The notes beneath the pieces were generated by a model. That model had not been told where the DNA came from, did not search any database, and saw only the letters and a program-made list of their open reading frames with translations. A stretch of 64,000 nt of DNA, taken from Diadophis punctatus similis (Eukaryota; Chordata; Lepidosauria; Squamata; Dipsadidae). This document shows positions 38,401 through 50,400 of the stretch, piece by piece. The stretch covers positions 8,383,001 through 8,447,000 of the forward strand of contig JALIGW010000016.1 of assembly GCA_023053685.1 (NCBI GenBank), written 5' to 3'. The position numbers and the translations under genes were made by a program. Positions within the stretch are counted from its first letter, which is position 1. The number at the start of each line of letters is the position of its first letter.

Positions 38401-41400
38401 TCTTGAGTTGTTTTCCCCTTGAGGATTCTCATCCATGGAATTTTTCCCAAGTTCTCTCTAAGTTTATTGAAATTAGCTCTCTTAAAGTCCAAGACTCTAG
38501 TTTGATTTTGTTCTACTGCTTGTGCTTGCATAATGTTGAATTCCAATATTGCATGATCACTTGCCCCCAAGGTTCCTTTAGCTTCAACACCTTCTATCAT
38601 TTCATCTCTGTTAGTGAGAATTAAGTCCAATATAACTGATCCCCTTGTTCCCTTCTCTACTTTTTGGGAAACAAAATTGTCTGCTAGGTTTGTTAGGAAC
38701 CTGTTGGATCTTCCACTTGGAGCAGAGTTTGTCTCCCAGTTGATGTCAGGGTAGTTAAAATCCCCCATTACTATTGTGATGTGCTTCCTACATACCTTAG
38801 TTAGCTGACTAGCAAAAAGTTCATCTACTTCCTCTGTTTGGTTGGGTGGCCTGTAGTATAGACCTATGGCAATGTCATTTCGCTCCCCTTTAATATTGAC
38901 CCAAATGCATTCAAGATGATTTTCATTATTGTTGTGCTCTATTTTTGTAGAGATGTAGTTATTTCTTACGTATATTGCAACTCCACCTCCTCTTTTATTT
39001 GGTCTGTTTCTTTTAAATAATTTAAATCCCTCTAGCTGTATATTCCATTTGTCAGTTTCATCCCACCAAGTTTCCGTTATGGCAACTATATCATATCTTC
39101 CCTCATTTACTTGAATTTCTAATTCTCCCTGTTTATTCCTCATACTCTGTGCATTGGTGTATAGACATTTAAGTCCATTTTGATTGACCCTGTGTTTATT
39201 GTCTACATAACCTGTGTTGTGCCTGACTGCCCCTACTTTCTTGCCACCTGTTTGATTAGTGCACATGGTATGGCACTCACTATTAAATGCTTGGCTTTGC
39301 TTGACAGCAGAGCTGATAAACTTACCCGCACACACATCTATGTTGTGTACACTGTTAACCCTATTAATTTTAGATTGCTGGGGACAGAAATGATCTGTAT
39401 CAATTAATTCTCTGTCCCCGCTGTTCAGTTTAAATGTTTATCCAGGAAATCTCTGAATTTAATACCAAGTAGCTCAGTCCCTTTCTTTGATGGATGCAAA
39501 CCATCTCTTTTGTACAGTTTTTCATTGGACCAGCTGCAGACATCATGACTAATAAAACCAAAGCTTTCCCTTTTACACCACTCCTTTAGCCACACATTAA
39601 ACTCTGCTACACATTGGCCTTTCCCTTTTTGTTCCTTATATACTGGTAAAACCTCTGAAAAGTTAAGCCTACAACCTATACTACTAAGTTCATACCCCAA
39701 GCTCTGGAAGTCATTCTGCATAGAAAGTACATCTTTTTGGGACAGATCATTTGTGCCAAGATGTATAATAGCATCAACATCACAGTCCTTACTGGCATTC
39801 TTGACAATCTTAAGAATGCGCCTCTTGTCTCTGCTGGCAGTAGCACCTGGCAGACACCTGACCTCTTTCAAAACCTCGATATCCTTTCCTAAATTTACAT
39901 CCCTTACAATTGAATCACCAACCATAAAGATTCTATAACTCTTGGTTAAGAACAATTATCCAATCTAACTATGGTAAAATCCATGTTAACTTTGTTACCA
40001 CAGTCTTTTGGATAGGCAAGAGTTTGAACTGATATGTATTATTAATCCATTACAAAGATTCACCATTCAGAATGCCTTCTGTTAGAGAATCTAAAGTAAG
40101 CATCTCTATAATTCTATATGAAAAATCTATATTCTTCAAAAGTTTAAGGTAAAAGTAAAGGTTCCCCTCATATACCGTATTTTTCGGACTATAAGACGCA
40201 CCGGAGTATAATACGCACCTCAGTTTTTGGGAGAAAAATAAGAAAAAAAAATTCTGCCTACCAGCATCCATCTGGCTAGCGTCCTTAGCAAACAGTCTGG
40301 AACAGGTTTATTAGCCTTGCAAAGCTCCGTTTGAGAGGCTGCTTTTTCAGCCTTACAAAGCTCCGCTTGAGAGGTTGTTTTCAGCCTTGCAAAGCTCCGC
40401 TTGAGAGGCTGGCAGGACTACATTCAGTGTATAAGACGCACTCAGATTTTCACCCTCTTTTTTGGGGGGAAAGGTGCGTCTTATACTCCGAAAAATACGG
40501 TATGTGCTAGTCGTTCCCGACTCTAGGGGGTGGTGCTCATCTCCGTTACAAAGCCAAAGAGCCAGCGCTGTCCGAAGACATCTCCGTGGTCATGTGGCCG
40601 GCATGATTAAACGCCAAAGGCGCACGGAACGCTGTTACCTTCCCATCAAAGGTGGTCCCTATTTTTCTACTTGCATTTTTTAATGTGCGTTCGAACTACT
40701 AGGTTGGCAGAAGCTGGGACAAGTAACGGGAGCTCACTTAAAAGTTTGATTAAGGTTATACAAGGATTATTCTAGTCCAGATTGTAGCAATAATTTATTT
40801 TATTCCAAATCAACATAAATGCATCATAGTTTGTTTTTTAACATGTTAAAAACTGCTGCAGCATCTCCCATTATGGTAACCTGTTCCATTTTAGAGTAAA
40901 GACATAATGAAGAGAATGTGAATTCATAAAATAATATGAATTATTATAATACTGTAATAACACGCTTTAACACTATAACATAAGATTTTTGTATGTTGGC
41001 ATTAGCAAATATCCTGAAATTCCCCTGGGTTTAGGAAATGTCAGAATCATTAAAACAGATGTAAATACTGACATCCATGGCAGGAATCTTTACATCCCTG
41101 CAATGATAGCCAAGATTTATAGACTGCAATACTAAAGAAAATCAAATTGTATTATGGCTTACATGCTTGAATTAAGCTAATAGTGTTCAATTAACAAAGC
41201 ATTGCTATTTAACAAATCATAATGTTTTCTATGAATCCAGTAAGGAAAATAAAAATCTTAAATTCATGTGAAATTCAATTTTGGGAATGCCTGTTTTAAC
41301 ATTTTGCTGTGCGTTATAGAGCTTACCCCAAAAAGATAAACTGAGGGTTGCAATGGAATGTTACTTTTTTTATCAGGGTGGTTTAATGTGAAGTTTCTTG

Positions 41401-44400
41401 ATATTCAGGCAATATACGTAGATAGTTTTCAATTCTGCTTCTGATTGCAACGATTTGATGCATGCAGTGAAAAATTAACACTTCAAATTCTTCTTTACAG
41501 ACATGACCTTATGACTTCGAGTGCCCACACATCTTTCAAAGCAGAAGAAATGGCAACGGTTGGTCATTTAACAGTTTTATGATCCAAGTGCTAGAAGCAA
41601 TATTACTCATTTCATATTTGCTTCCTTGTTTTGCAGAATCTTAGTGATGATCAAGACATGATACTTACAATACTGCACATTTAATACAATACATTGGGAA
41701 GCATTGCCAATTTGACCCTAACCTACTGAAACTTCTTTAAAGGATAAGAAAGAGACCAAGTTAGCAGGAAAGAGTCCTCGTATTGGTCCGTTCTACCAGG
41801 TCACATAGAGTGGGAACACTCCAGGTCCCTTTCCTCAAACATTGCCATCTGGTGAGATTTCATATGCACACCTTCTTCATAGCCACCTCCAACCTTTTAA
41901 ACAGATCCCATCTGAGATTCAGCTCCCCATATCTCTATGCCAGTGATGGCTAACCTTTTTGTCGTCGCGTGCCAAAAGCACACATGCATGTGCGCAACAG
42001 TGTGCCCGTACCCATAATGCAATGCACGTGCGACCCCCCCACGTGCCCCGCCCCTGCGTATGCGACCCCTGTGTGCGACCCATGCATTCACGTGCGACCC
42101 CCCACATGCGCCCCGCCACCCCTCACCCATTTTTGTCTTCCAGGTTGGTGCAGGAGGCCTTCCAGGCCCAAAATGGGGTGCAGTGGGCCCCTGCACCCCG
42201 TTTTGGGCCTGGAAAGCCTCCTGCACCAACCTGAAAGCCAAAACGGGGCGTAGGGGCGCCGTGTGAGGCCCCAAAATGCAATGCGAGCACCCCTGTGCAT
42301 GCGCCCCATGCATGCACACATCTCCCGCATGTGCCCCGTCCCCTGCACATGTGTGGCAGAGACTCAAAGACCAGCTGCCTGGCAGGAGGTGTGCGTGCAT
42401 GCGCGGTGGAGCTGGGCTGGGGCAACAGCTGGCGTGCCTGCAGAGAGAGCTCTGTGTGCCACCTGTGGCACGCATGCCATAGGTTCGCCATCACGGCCCT
42501 ATGCTGTTAGCTTTCCAGAAGGCCATGAAGACTTGACTCTTCTCCCAAACATTGACCTAGGATGAAGTTGAGTTGGGCAGCAACAATATGGGTAGTTCTG
42601 GTGCCTGGTAGGAAGGGTATGAGCCATATTATTCTTATTGGTTCCTGAAGGTACAGAGCATAGACATTAGTACATTTATATCTTCTGTGAGGTAAGGGTG
42701 GAATAAATATAGTCTCCCTTATCCTTATCCTTGTTCATGTGGTAAGTTAGATGAAAACTTAAATATTTTCAGTGGGCTTAGATATTCCCACTGAGTTTCA
42801 TGGCTGCATGAAGATCAGAATTCTTCATCCTGTTTGATCAATCACTACAACAGAATTGCTCTGAATAGGTGCAGTTAAAACATTGATTGTACAGTGCCCG
42901 CACTGTAAGAAACCCAGCTGAGGAATGAAGTTACAGATAGTCCTCGCCTTACAACCATTCATTTAGTGAACATTTGAAGTTACAACAGCACTGGAAAAAA
43001 GTGATTGACAGGAGCATTACAGCATTCCCGCAATCATGTGACCAAACTCCAGGTGCTTGGAAGTGGCATGTATTTAAAATGGCTGCAGCATCCGAGGGTC
43101 ATGTGATCACCATTGGCAGCCTTCCCAGATGGCTTCCAACAAGCAAAGTCAATTGGGGAACCGGATTTCTTTAACGATCACGAGATTCACTTAGCAAGTG
43201 TAATGATTCACTTAACCAAGGCAAAGAAGGGTCATAAAATTGGGCGTGATTCTCTTAACAACCACTTTGCTTACAATGGAAATTCTGGTCCCAGTTATGA
43301 TTCTACCTCAAGGACTACCTGTAGTAATTGCACTCTCATCAATGCCATTTAAAGAAAATTGACAGAAAATAAACTACGAGTTCTGTATCCAATTTCCCAG
43401 TCCCTTTCTAATATGTAATACAGGTTCAAAGTTTAGAACTGACAAACTGTGGTGAATGTTAGTCATGCACGAATTTAAGATTTTATTCAGACTCTATTCG
43501 AAAAGTTGTGATGTCAGCAGAATAAGGATCCATAAGAAGAGTTTTCTTGCTGGTATTTGTGATACAATTACTAAATTTTAAAAAATATCTCCAGCCTTTT
43601 CTATTTTTAAAAAAAGCCCACTGTTTTTATTAATTAATTATAATTGTTACTTTGCTCTGATTTCATCTTTGGTTTCTTCTTATCTTCCATCCTCCAATTG
43701 TTCTTTTATTTGTATTACGGATCCCATTATTTTATTGTTTATGAATTGCCTGTGAACCTTTTGAGGATGAATGGGAAACAAGATAAACATTCAAAAAAAA
43801 ATTTTAAATGGTGTAAACATCCTTACACTATTCGTTCTCTGTTCCATTCATGAGATTTCACTGGTAGGGATAGCGAAACAAACATTGTTTTGACATTAAT
43901 AAAATGGTCCCCAGGGGTTAAAGGAGATGCTCTTCAAGAATTTTCTTCTGCATGTAGCTGAATTTGTTTTGCGGTTATGTCATACTTGCAAGTACACCCA
44001 CTCTGCCACTGTCATAATTATTCTAGACTCTCTTAGTGACTACAATGCATATGTCACAACTGGAGGATATCTATAAGCCTTGAATGATGAGAACAATTCT
44101 TTCAAGCTAGGGCTTTAGAGAGAAATTACGGTACTTTACTCACCTGTCGTGATCCTCTTCATTTTAAAAGAACTGCCGGGACTGTCTTTGGAAATCATCA
44201 AACCAGTTGGTTCAGTTTTTCTGACCTTAATCTAATACAGTGATTCCCTCATTTGTGGGCCAAAGACCAAAGTTTGCCTTTAAAAAAATTAAACTTACCT
44301 TTTGGAAACACCTGTCATGTTGGCTCCTTCCTCCAAATATTGTCTTCTCATGGGAATCAGAAAGCATGCCTTTTCTGTGCCAGCCCCTGCCCTGTGGAAC

Positions 44401-47400
44401 ATCTTACCCTCTGTAGTTCAGCCGGCCTCTCCACCCTTTTAACCTTCTAGAATCTAGAAGACTCTAAAGCAGGGGTGAAATCCAGCAGTTTCTGACAGGT
44501 TCTGGAAAACCGATAGTGGAAATTTTGAGTAATCCGGAGAACCGGCAAATACCACCTCTGGCTGGCCCCAGAGTGAGGTGGGAATGGAGATGTTGCAATA
44601 TCCTTCCACCAGGAGTGGGGAGGGAATGGGGATTTTGCAGTATCCTTCCCCTGCCACGCCCACCAAGCCACGCCCACAGAACCGGTAGTAAAAAAAATTG
44701 GATTTCACCACTGCTTAAAGACCTGACTTTTCCTTCCAAGTGATGGAAGAAGATTACACAATGGCATGTTAGCATGGATTTGGCCCAGGTTTTTGTTATT
44801 TTAAATGCTTTATGTTTTAATTGGTTGGGTCTTTCAGTTTTTCAAGTGGTTTTACATGTCTTTTAATCTTCGATTGGGAGCCGCTCAGAGTTGCCTGAAA
44901 TATGGGTGGCTGTATTAGTGTTTGAAATGAATGAATAAAATATTGTATTTGTTGGAACTGTGTGTGTGTGGAGGAGTGTTTTTCCACTATGGTTGCCAAC
45001 TGCTGTGCCTGCTAAAGACTTCTGTAAGGTGCAGGCACTGGAGAATTCCTGAACATTGCCATGTCCCCAAAGGGCAGTCGGATTCCTAAACTCTGCTGCC
45101 TAAGTAGATGGGAAAGCAGGGCAAATTTAATTACTTAAGTAGCCTGTAATGGCAAGGAAGATACCTAGATGTTGCTTTGAGAGCAGATGAAGATGTTGGT
45201 TGCCTATTGCGTATGTATATAATCATGATGTATATTCCCAGCTTTCTCTTACTTTCTCACCTGGTGCTTTTACCACAAGACCAAAGTTCTATATTGCAAG
45301 ATTCCATGAAGAAGTTTGATTATAATCAGTTAATCAAAACAGTTAACCAAAATATTGTTGCTTTTCGGACCCAGTGTTATAATATACCTCTATTCGTATT
45401 TTTCTTTCAATTATGTGCTAGAAATAAGGAAAGAATTTATTTAGAAAAACATTATTGATATTTGTATATTTTAATTTAATTTTAATAATTGTGATAAATC
45501 CAGGAAGATTTTTTTCCCCATTCAAGAAGAACATGCCTATTCATTCAGAAAATTGCTTTTCAGCTGTAATGTTCAGAAACTATAATTATGAATTTTTACT
45601 CCATATTTGTTGCAGATGTGGCCAATTTTTGCATCATTTGCCTTAATTGTTGAAGAGCTTAGAACTAAATTAAGGTGTGCTAAAGCAGTTTATCTGCAAG
45701 AGAGAAAAATGTGCAAATGTTGAACTAAGGCCACCTCTGTAGCCAGGATACTATCAATGTTACCATAGAAGAGAATTGTAGTAAGAGATAGGTATTCAAT
45801 GGCTTTGCTTGGTTGAAAAAAAATACCTGTTTTCTTCATTTGTTCTCTTCGTAAACCCAGACATGCAACTCCTCTTTGCCCTCTGAACCTATGAATAAAT
45901 TCCTTGATGCAAACATCGCTGATGTGATGGACAACACGTCAACGTGGAATGAGGAGCTGGAAAATGAGCTTTTAAAAGGTAAATTTACATCTCTGCTCCG
46001 CATTGGGTAGGAAAGTGGTACAACTGTATAAAACATTCTTACGAGGGTGAGTCAAAACGTAATGCCATTTTCTTTGGGACAGGTATAATTGCCAACACAG
46101 GAACATGTAGCATACATCAAAATGAAGCTGGTCCTCTGTGGATCACATCCCTACTTCTTAACATAGTCACTGTTTCTCTCAATAGCAATGTTCCACCTTC
46201 GAATGAGAGCATGTATCCCTGTCTCGTAAAATTTTGTTGACTGTTCTTTGAGCCACTTCTTCACTGCAGTTTTCACTTCCTCATCACTGGAATAATAATC
46301 CTCCATACTCACCAGATTTAGCGCCTTCAGACTATCAACTCTTCGGCCCCATGAAAGAGGGTTTGAGAGGCAAACATTATTCCAGTGATGAGGAAGTGAA
46401 AACTGCAGTGAAGTGGCTCAAAGAACAGTCAACAAAATTTTACGAGACAAGGACCACCTGTAATGCCACTGTGGCCTACAGCTGGTGCTTTCTGAATGTG
46501 CTAAACGTCAGTTCCCAGTCAGTCTACTGGCAATGATTTCCAAGAATTGTGGGAGTTGAAGTAAACGTGTGTATAGGACAATAGCCTGGGGCACACTGCC
46601 CTGTAGTTTCACCTAGATCCTCTGAGTGGAGTAATAAATGAATTAGATAATCACATAATGGGATTATTACCTTCCAATTTACCTATAGCCATCCTGTTTA
46701 CCTTCAGGCGTTAACGCAATCTACCCAGACAAGAACTGACACTAGTCAAAAATTTTGAGTATGTCCTTTGGTTAGCTACATTGGCACTACTGTCGCTGCA
46801 TGGGGGACATTAATTGGGTCTCATTGTCCAGGAAGACTACCAAACAACCCTCCACCAACCAACATACAGTTAGTTGTATTAGTGTTGTTTGAAAAGGCTG
46901 TATTGAATTATAAGGCTGAACCAGTGGCGAATGAATGCTAGTCTTCTTTCTTGCCATCCCAGTGGAATAACTGGCTTTGCTTCCTCAAAGCTTCATCTAC
47001 CTGCTATTTAATGTTACGTAGTACATTCTGTGCAGCACTCTTATAATATTCACTACCCACAGGTAAAGACAGGAAAAGCACTCCCTAAAAGGAAGTGGAG
47101 AAGATCAGAAACCCCAGAACTCTCTTAAACCTTCTGATACTTCTCCTTAATCTTTTTCTCCAAGTTAAAATATTCAAATATTCCTATTTTTCCTCACAGA
47201 GCAGAGACAAAAAATACTCTCTACTTGGGTGTTCATATTTTCAGATTTTGAGCCCATATAGCAGTGTTTCTCAACCTTAACAACTTTAAGATATGTGGAC
47301 GTCAACCCTCAAAGCAAACTGGGGAATTCTGGAGGTTGAGGCCCACATACCTTAAGGCTGCTGAGGTGGAAAAACACTGCCATAGAGAGCATGACTAGGG

Positions 47401-50400
47401 ATAAGGTGACCTCACCAGAGTACACAGAATAGGCCCATTCTTTTCAATTTTGGGGTTGAAGATAAGGGGTAAAATAAATGTTTTAAATCCCATTCATGGA
47501 GAAATGATGTCTGGCTTGATCCTTAATTTGCACTAAAAAGCACATAAAATGCCACTGACAGTATTTTATTTATTTATTTATTTATTTTGTCAAGCATGTA
47601 TTAGATAACAGATATAGTTATAGACATGGTTATTAATACATGAAATGGATACAAATAAAAGGGGACATTAGGACAGGGACGGTAGGCATGTTGGTGCGCT
47701 TATGCACGCCCCTTACAGACCTCTTAGGAATAGGGTGAGGTCAACGGTAGATAGTCTAAGGTTAAAGTTTTGGGGGTTTGGGGAAGAAACCACAGAGTCT
47801 GGTAGTGCATTCCAGGCATTGACCACTCTGTTGCTGAAGTCGTATTTCCTGCAATCGAGTTTGATGCGGTTTACCTTAAGTTTGTATCTATTGTGTGCTC
47901 ATGTATTGTTGTGGTTGCTGAATTTCAGCGGTGTGATTAGATGAATAGAATAGAATAGAATAATAGAATAGAATAGAATAGAATAGAATAGAATAGAATA
48001 GAATAGAATAGAATAGAATAGAATAGAATAGAATAGAATAGAATAGAATAGAATAGAAGTCATTGAAGGAGAGTTAGACTTTTGCTCTTTTAAAGTGTTT
48101 ATTTTTGTACCTCAGTTAAATAATTGATATGGAAAGGGTTATCTTTTTTCCCTAAGTGAACTAAGGAATGGTAGGTGCAGGCTAACACACGCAGCACAAA
48201 AAATAATAATTACACCTTGTATCCCCAAGGTGAAAATACTTTGCAAATTAATCTCCCCACATTCTTGGCAGTTATAAAATGTTCTTGAAATGATATTAGA
48301 TTTAATATTTCACTCAAAGGAACAGCCAGCAAGCAAGTATATATTGATTTATCCAAGTATATTGTACGTAAGGATGCAAATGAATTCAGTTATGATTTCT
48401 GCAATCTGCTTTCAACAGAATGTGCCATAACAAGCACATTAGCTTTAATTTCAGATTAGAGAAAAATCAGTAACACGTGGAACAACATTCATGCAATCTA
48501 ATGTACTAATTTTGTAATGTTTTCTATGATTTTAACCTGTTTAGAATTGTATTTCAATAAAAGAACAAAAGCCTCATAGAATGATTGAGAGAAAAATATT
48601 GCGTGTTTAAGAAATGCCCTGACAGTGTGTATCAAAAACTTTTAAGTATATCTGTTGTTATGTCGGTGTTTTAATAAAAATAGATATATATGGGGATTGT
48701 ATTTTATGTAGAATAATAACTCACAGCAGGTTGATCTATGTCAATGTTGAAAAATAAAATTAATTCCCTCCTTCTTCTCTGTTCACTAGTTTTGGACAGT
48801 CTGGATAACCAGCTAGCAAAAGAACAATCTCAAGATACTATGAATATAAGAACTCCAACTAACTATGGCTCTACAGCACCAGAAATCTATCATCATTCCA
48901 CTGTTGTGCAACCAAATTTCCTTGGAGAAGTACAGAGAAATGACCAGAACTTGTTTTTCCCAGATAGAACAAGGACATTAAGAGCCAGAGATAAATACAA
49001 AACTGTCTTCACACCAAGGAGACTTTATGATAACTATACAAAGCAGCATCAGCCAGAAAAATACACATATGGGGATTTGTATGATGAAAGATCTTCTGTT
49101 TTGAAGAGAGGATATTCTGCTTGTTCTCTTGGACGTTCTTCAGAAGATAGCTTGGCATTTCCATCAGGATCATACAGTAATGGATTTGGTCCTAAGAACT
49201 TCATGTGCAAGAATAAAATGGGCAGAAGTTACTCTTTGTCTTGCCTTACAAGACGCTCGTCTTTGATGTCTGCTGACGGGTTTTCCACCGGTACCTTACA
49301 GCATGAGTTGGAAAACAATATGGACTTCACAAAAGTCAACTTCCAGCATCATTCCAGACGGACTCCTCTTTCATCTATTGTATGGAATATGCCGCAGTCT
49401 TCTAGACATTCACTACATCCAAACAGACTTCGTAGAACACAGTCATTAATAGAATTTAACTCAGCATTTGAGGACAGACATCCTTGTTCTCCAGAGGAAA
49501 ATACAAGATACCCATTGTTTAGGTCAAAAATGAATTACAGACAAGTAATACCAAACAAGAGCCATCCTTTATTCACTGAGAGACGTATAGACCCTCTGTG
49601 TTTCGACAACCGGGAGAATTATGTGTTACATCCATTGAAAAATGTTTCAAAACCATGTTACAGATACCCATCATTTCGTGGTAAAATGCATCCGTCCCCA
49701 AGCAATCTTCCTTTTGGAAGAACGGAGGAATATCTTTTTAGACGTAATAATCATCAGTATTTCAGGGATGCTAACCATGTCCCTGATGTAAACTTTGAAC
49801 AGGTGATTGACCGGCGAAGTGACTATGGGGGAAAAAAAGATGTATGGCAAAGTGAACATATGCGTGACTGTGCCTCAGAATACACAAAGAGTAGGGATCA
49901 TCCAGGAAGAGGAAGTAACAAATTGTTTGCTAAGTGTTCAAAAGGCACACAGAAAGGTCCAACTTATGTCTCAGCTGCTTTGGAGAACCAAACTGAACAT
50001 GCAGCGCCAAGTCAAAGCCATTTTAGTGGAGATAGTCAAGCTCTTTCAAAGACATTTGTTAAACCCTTTCAAACCAAGAAAAACTCTAAAATGTGTGGCA
50101 TGGAAGAGGTGAATGGTGCTGATCAGCCAGACAAAATGGATAGTATGGACATAAAAAAGCCAACATTAATTCAAGCGTTTGGACAAGTAAAAACAAATAG
50201 TCCAACAGAATATCAGATGTCCCCTCCTACAGTCTCTTCTCAAGCTACCCCTCCTATGAGTGTATCCCTGCATCCACCTTTTATCTTAAATTCAAAAAGG
50301 CAAGCCAAGGCAAATTCCTCAAGACGCGTTGAAAACGTTTGCTTATCAAATATTCACACTAATAATGGCCAAAGAAATGAAGACAACAGCACTGAAAGCA

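Larger units (their letters stand above)
36285..39960 (-). mobile_element. CR1 LINE, nearly intact, 5'-truncated in ORF1
   Basis: Minus-strand CR1-clade retrotransposon. The 3' end carries the conserved CR1 tail (ggttggactagaagacctcc-like region, 36360-36410) followed by degenerate octamer repeats of the ATTCTATA type (36285-36345), the hallmark of CR1 3' ends. ORF2 (39335 down to 36414, one frame of about 974 codons) encodes endonuclease plus reverse transcriptase and is broken by one TGA at 37626-37628. ORF1 remnant is at 39425-39955. It sits in EXPH5 intron 3, antisense to the gene, and looks young. Confidence 0.9.

Noticed and set aside
41897..42565. Cluster of Cys/His-rich ORFs
   Set aside because: All are within the MITE 41941-42496 and arise from its GC-rich, tgcgcac-repeat interior.
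46351..46536. Small host gene with a DUF-like domain
   Set aside because: The sequence is the mariner transposase C-terminus, duplicated in inverted orientation.
48738..48789. Met at 48738 as the start of a 1,606-residue single-exon gene
   Set aside because: The first ~17 codons are intronic. A good acceptor ends at 48789, and the upstream exon joins in phase to give the family sequence VLDSLD.
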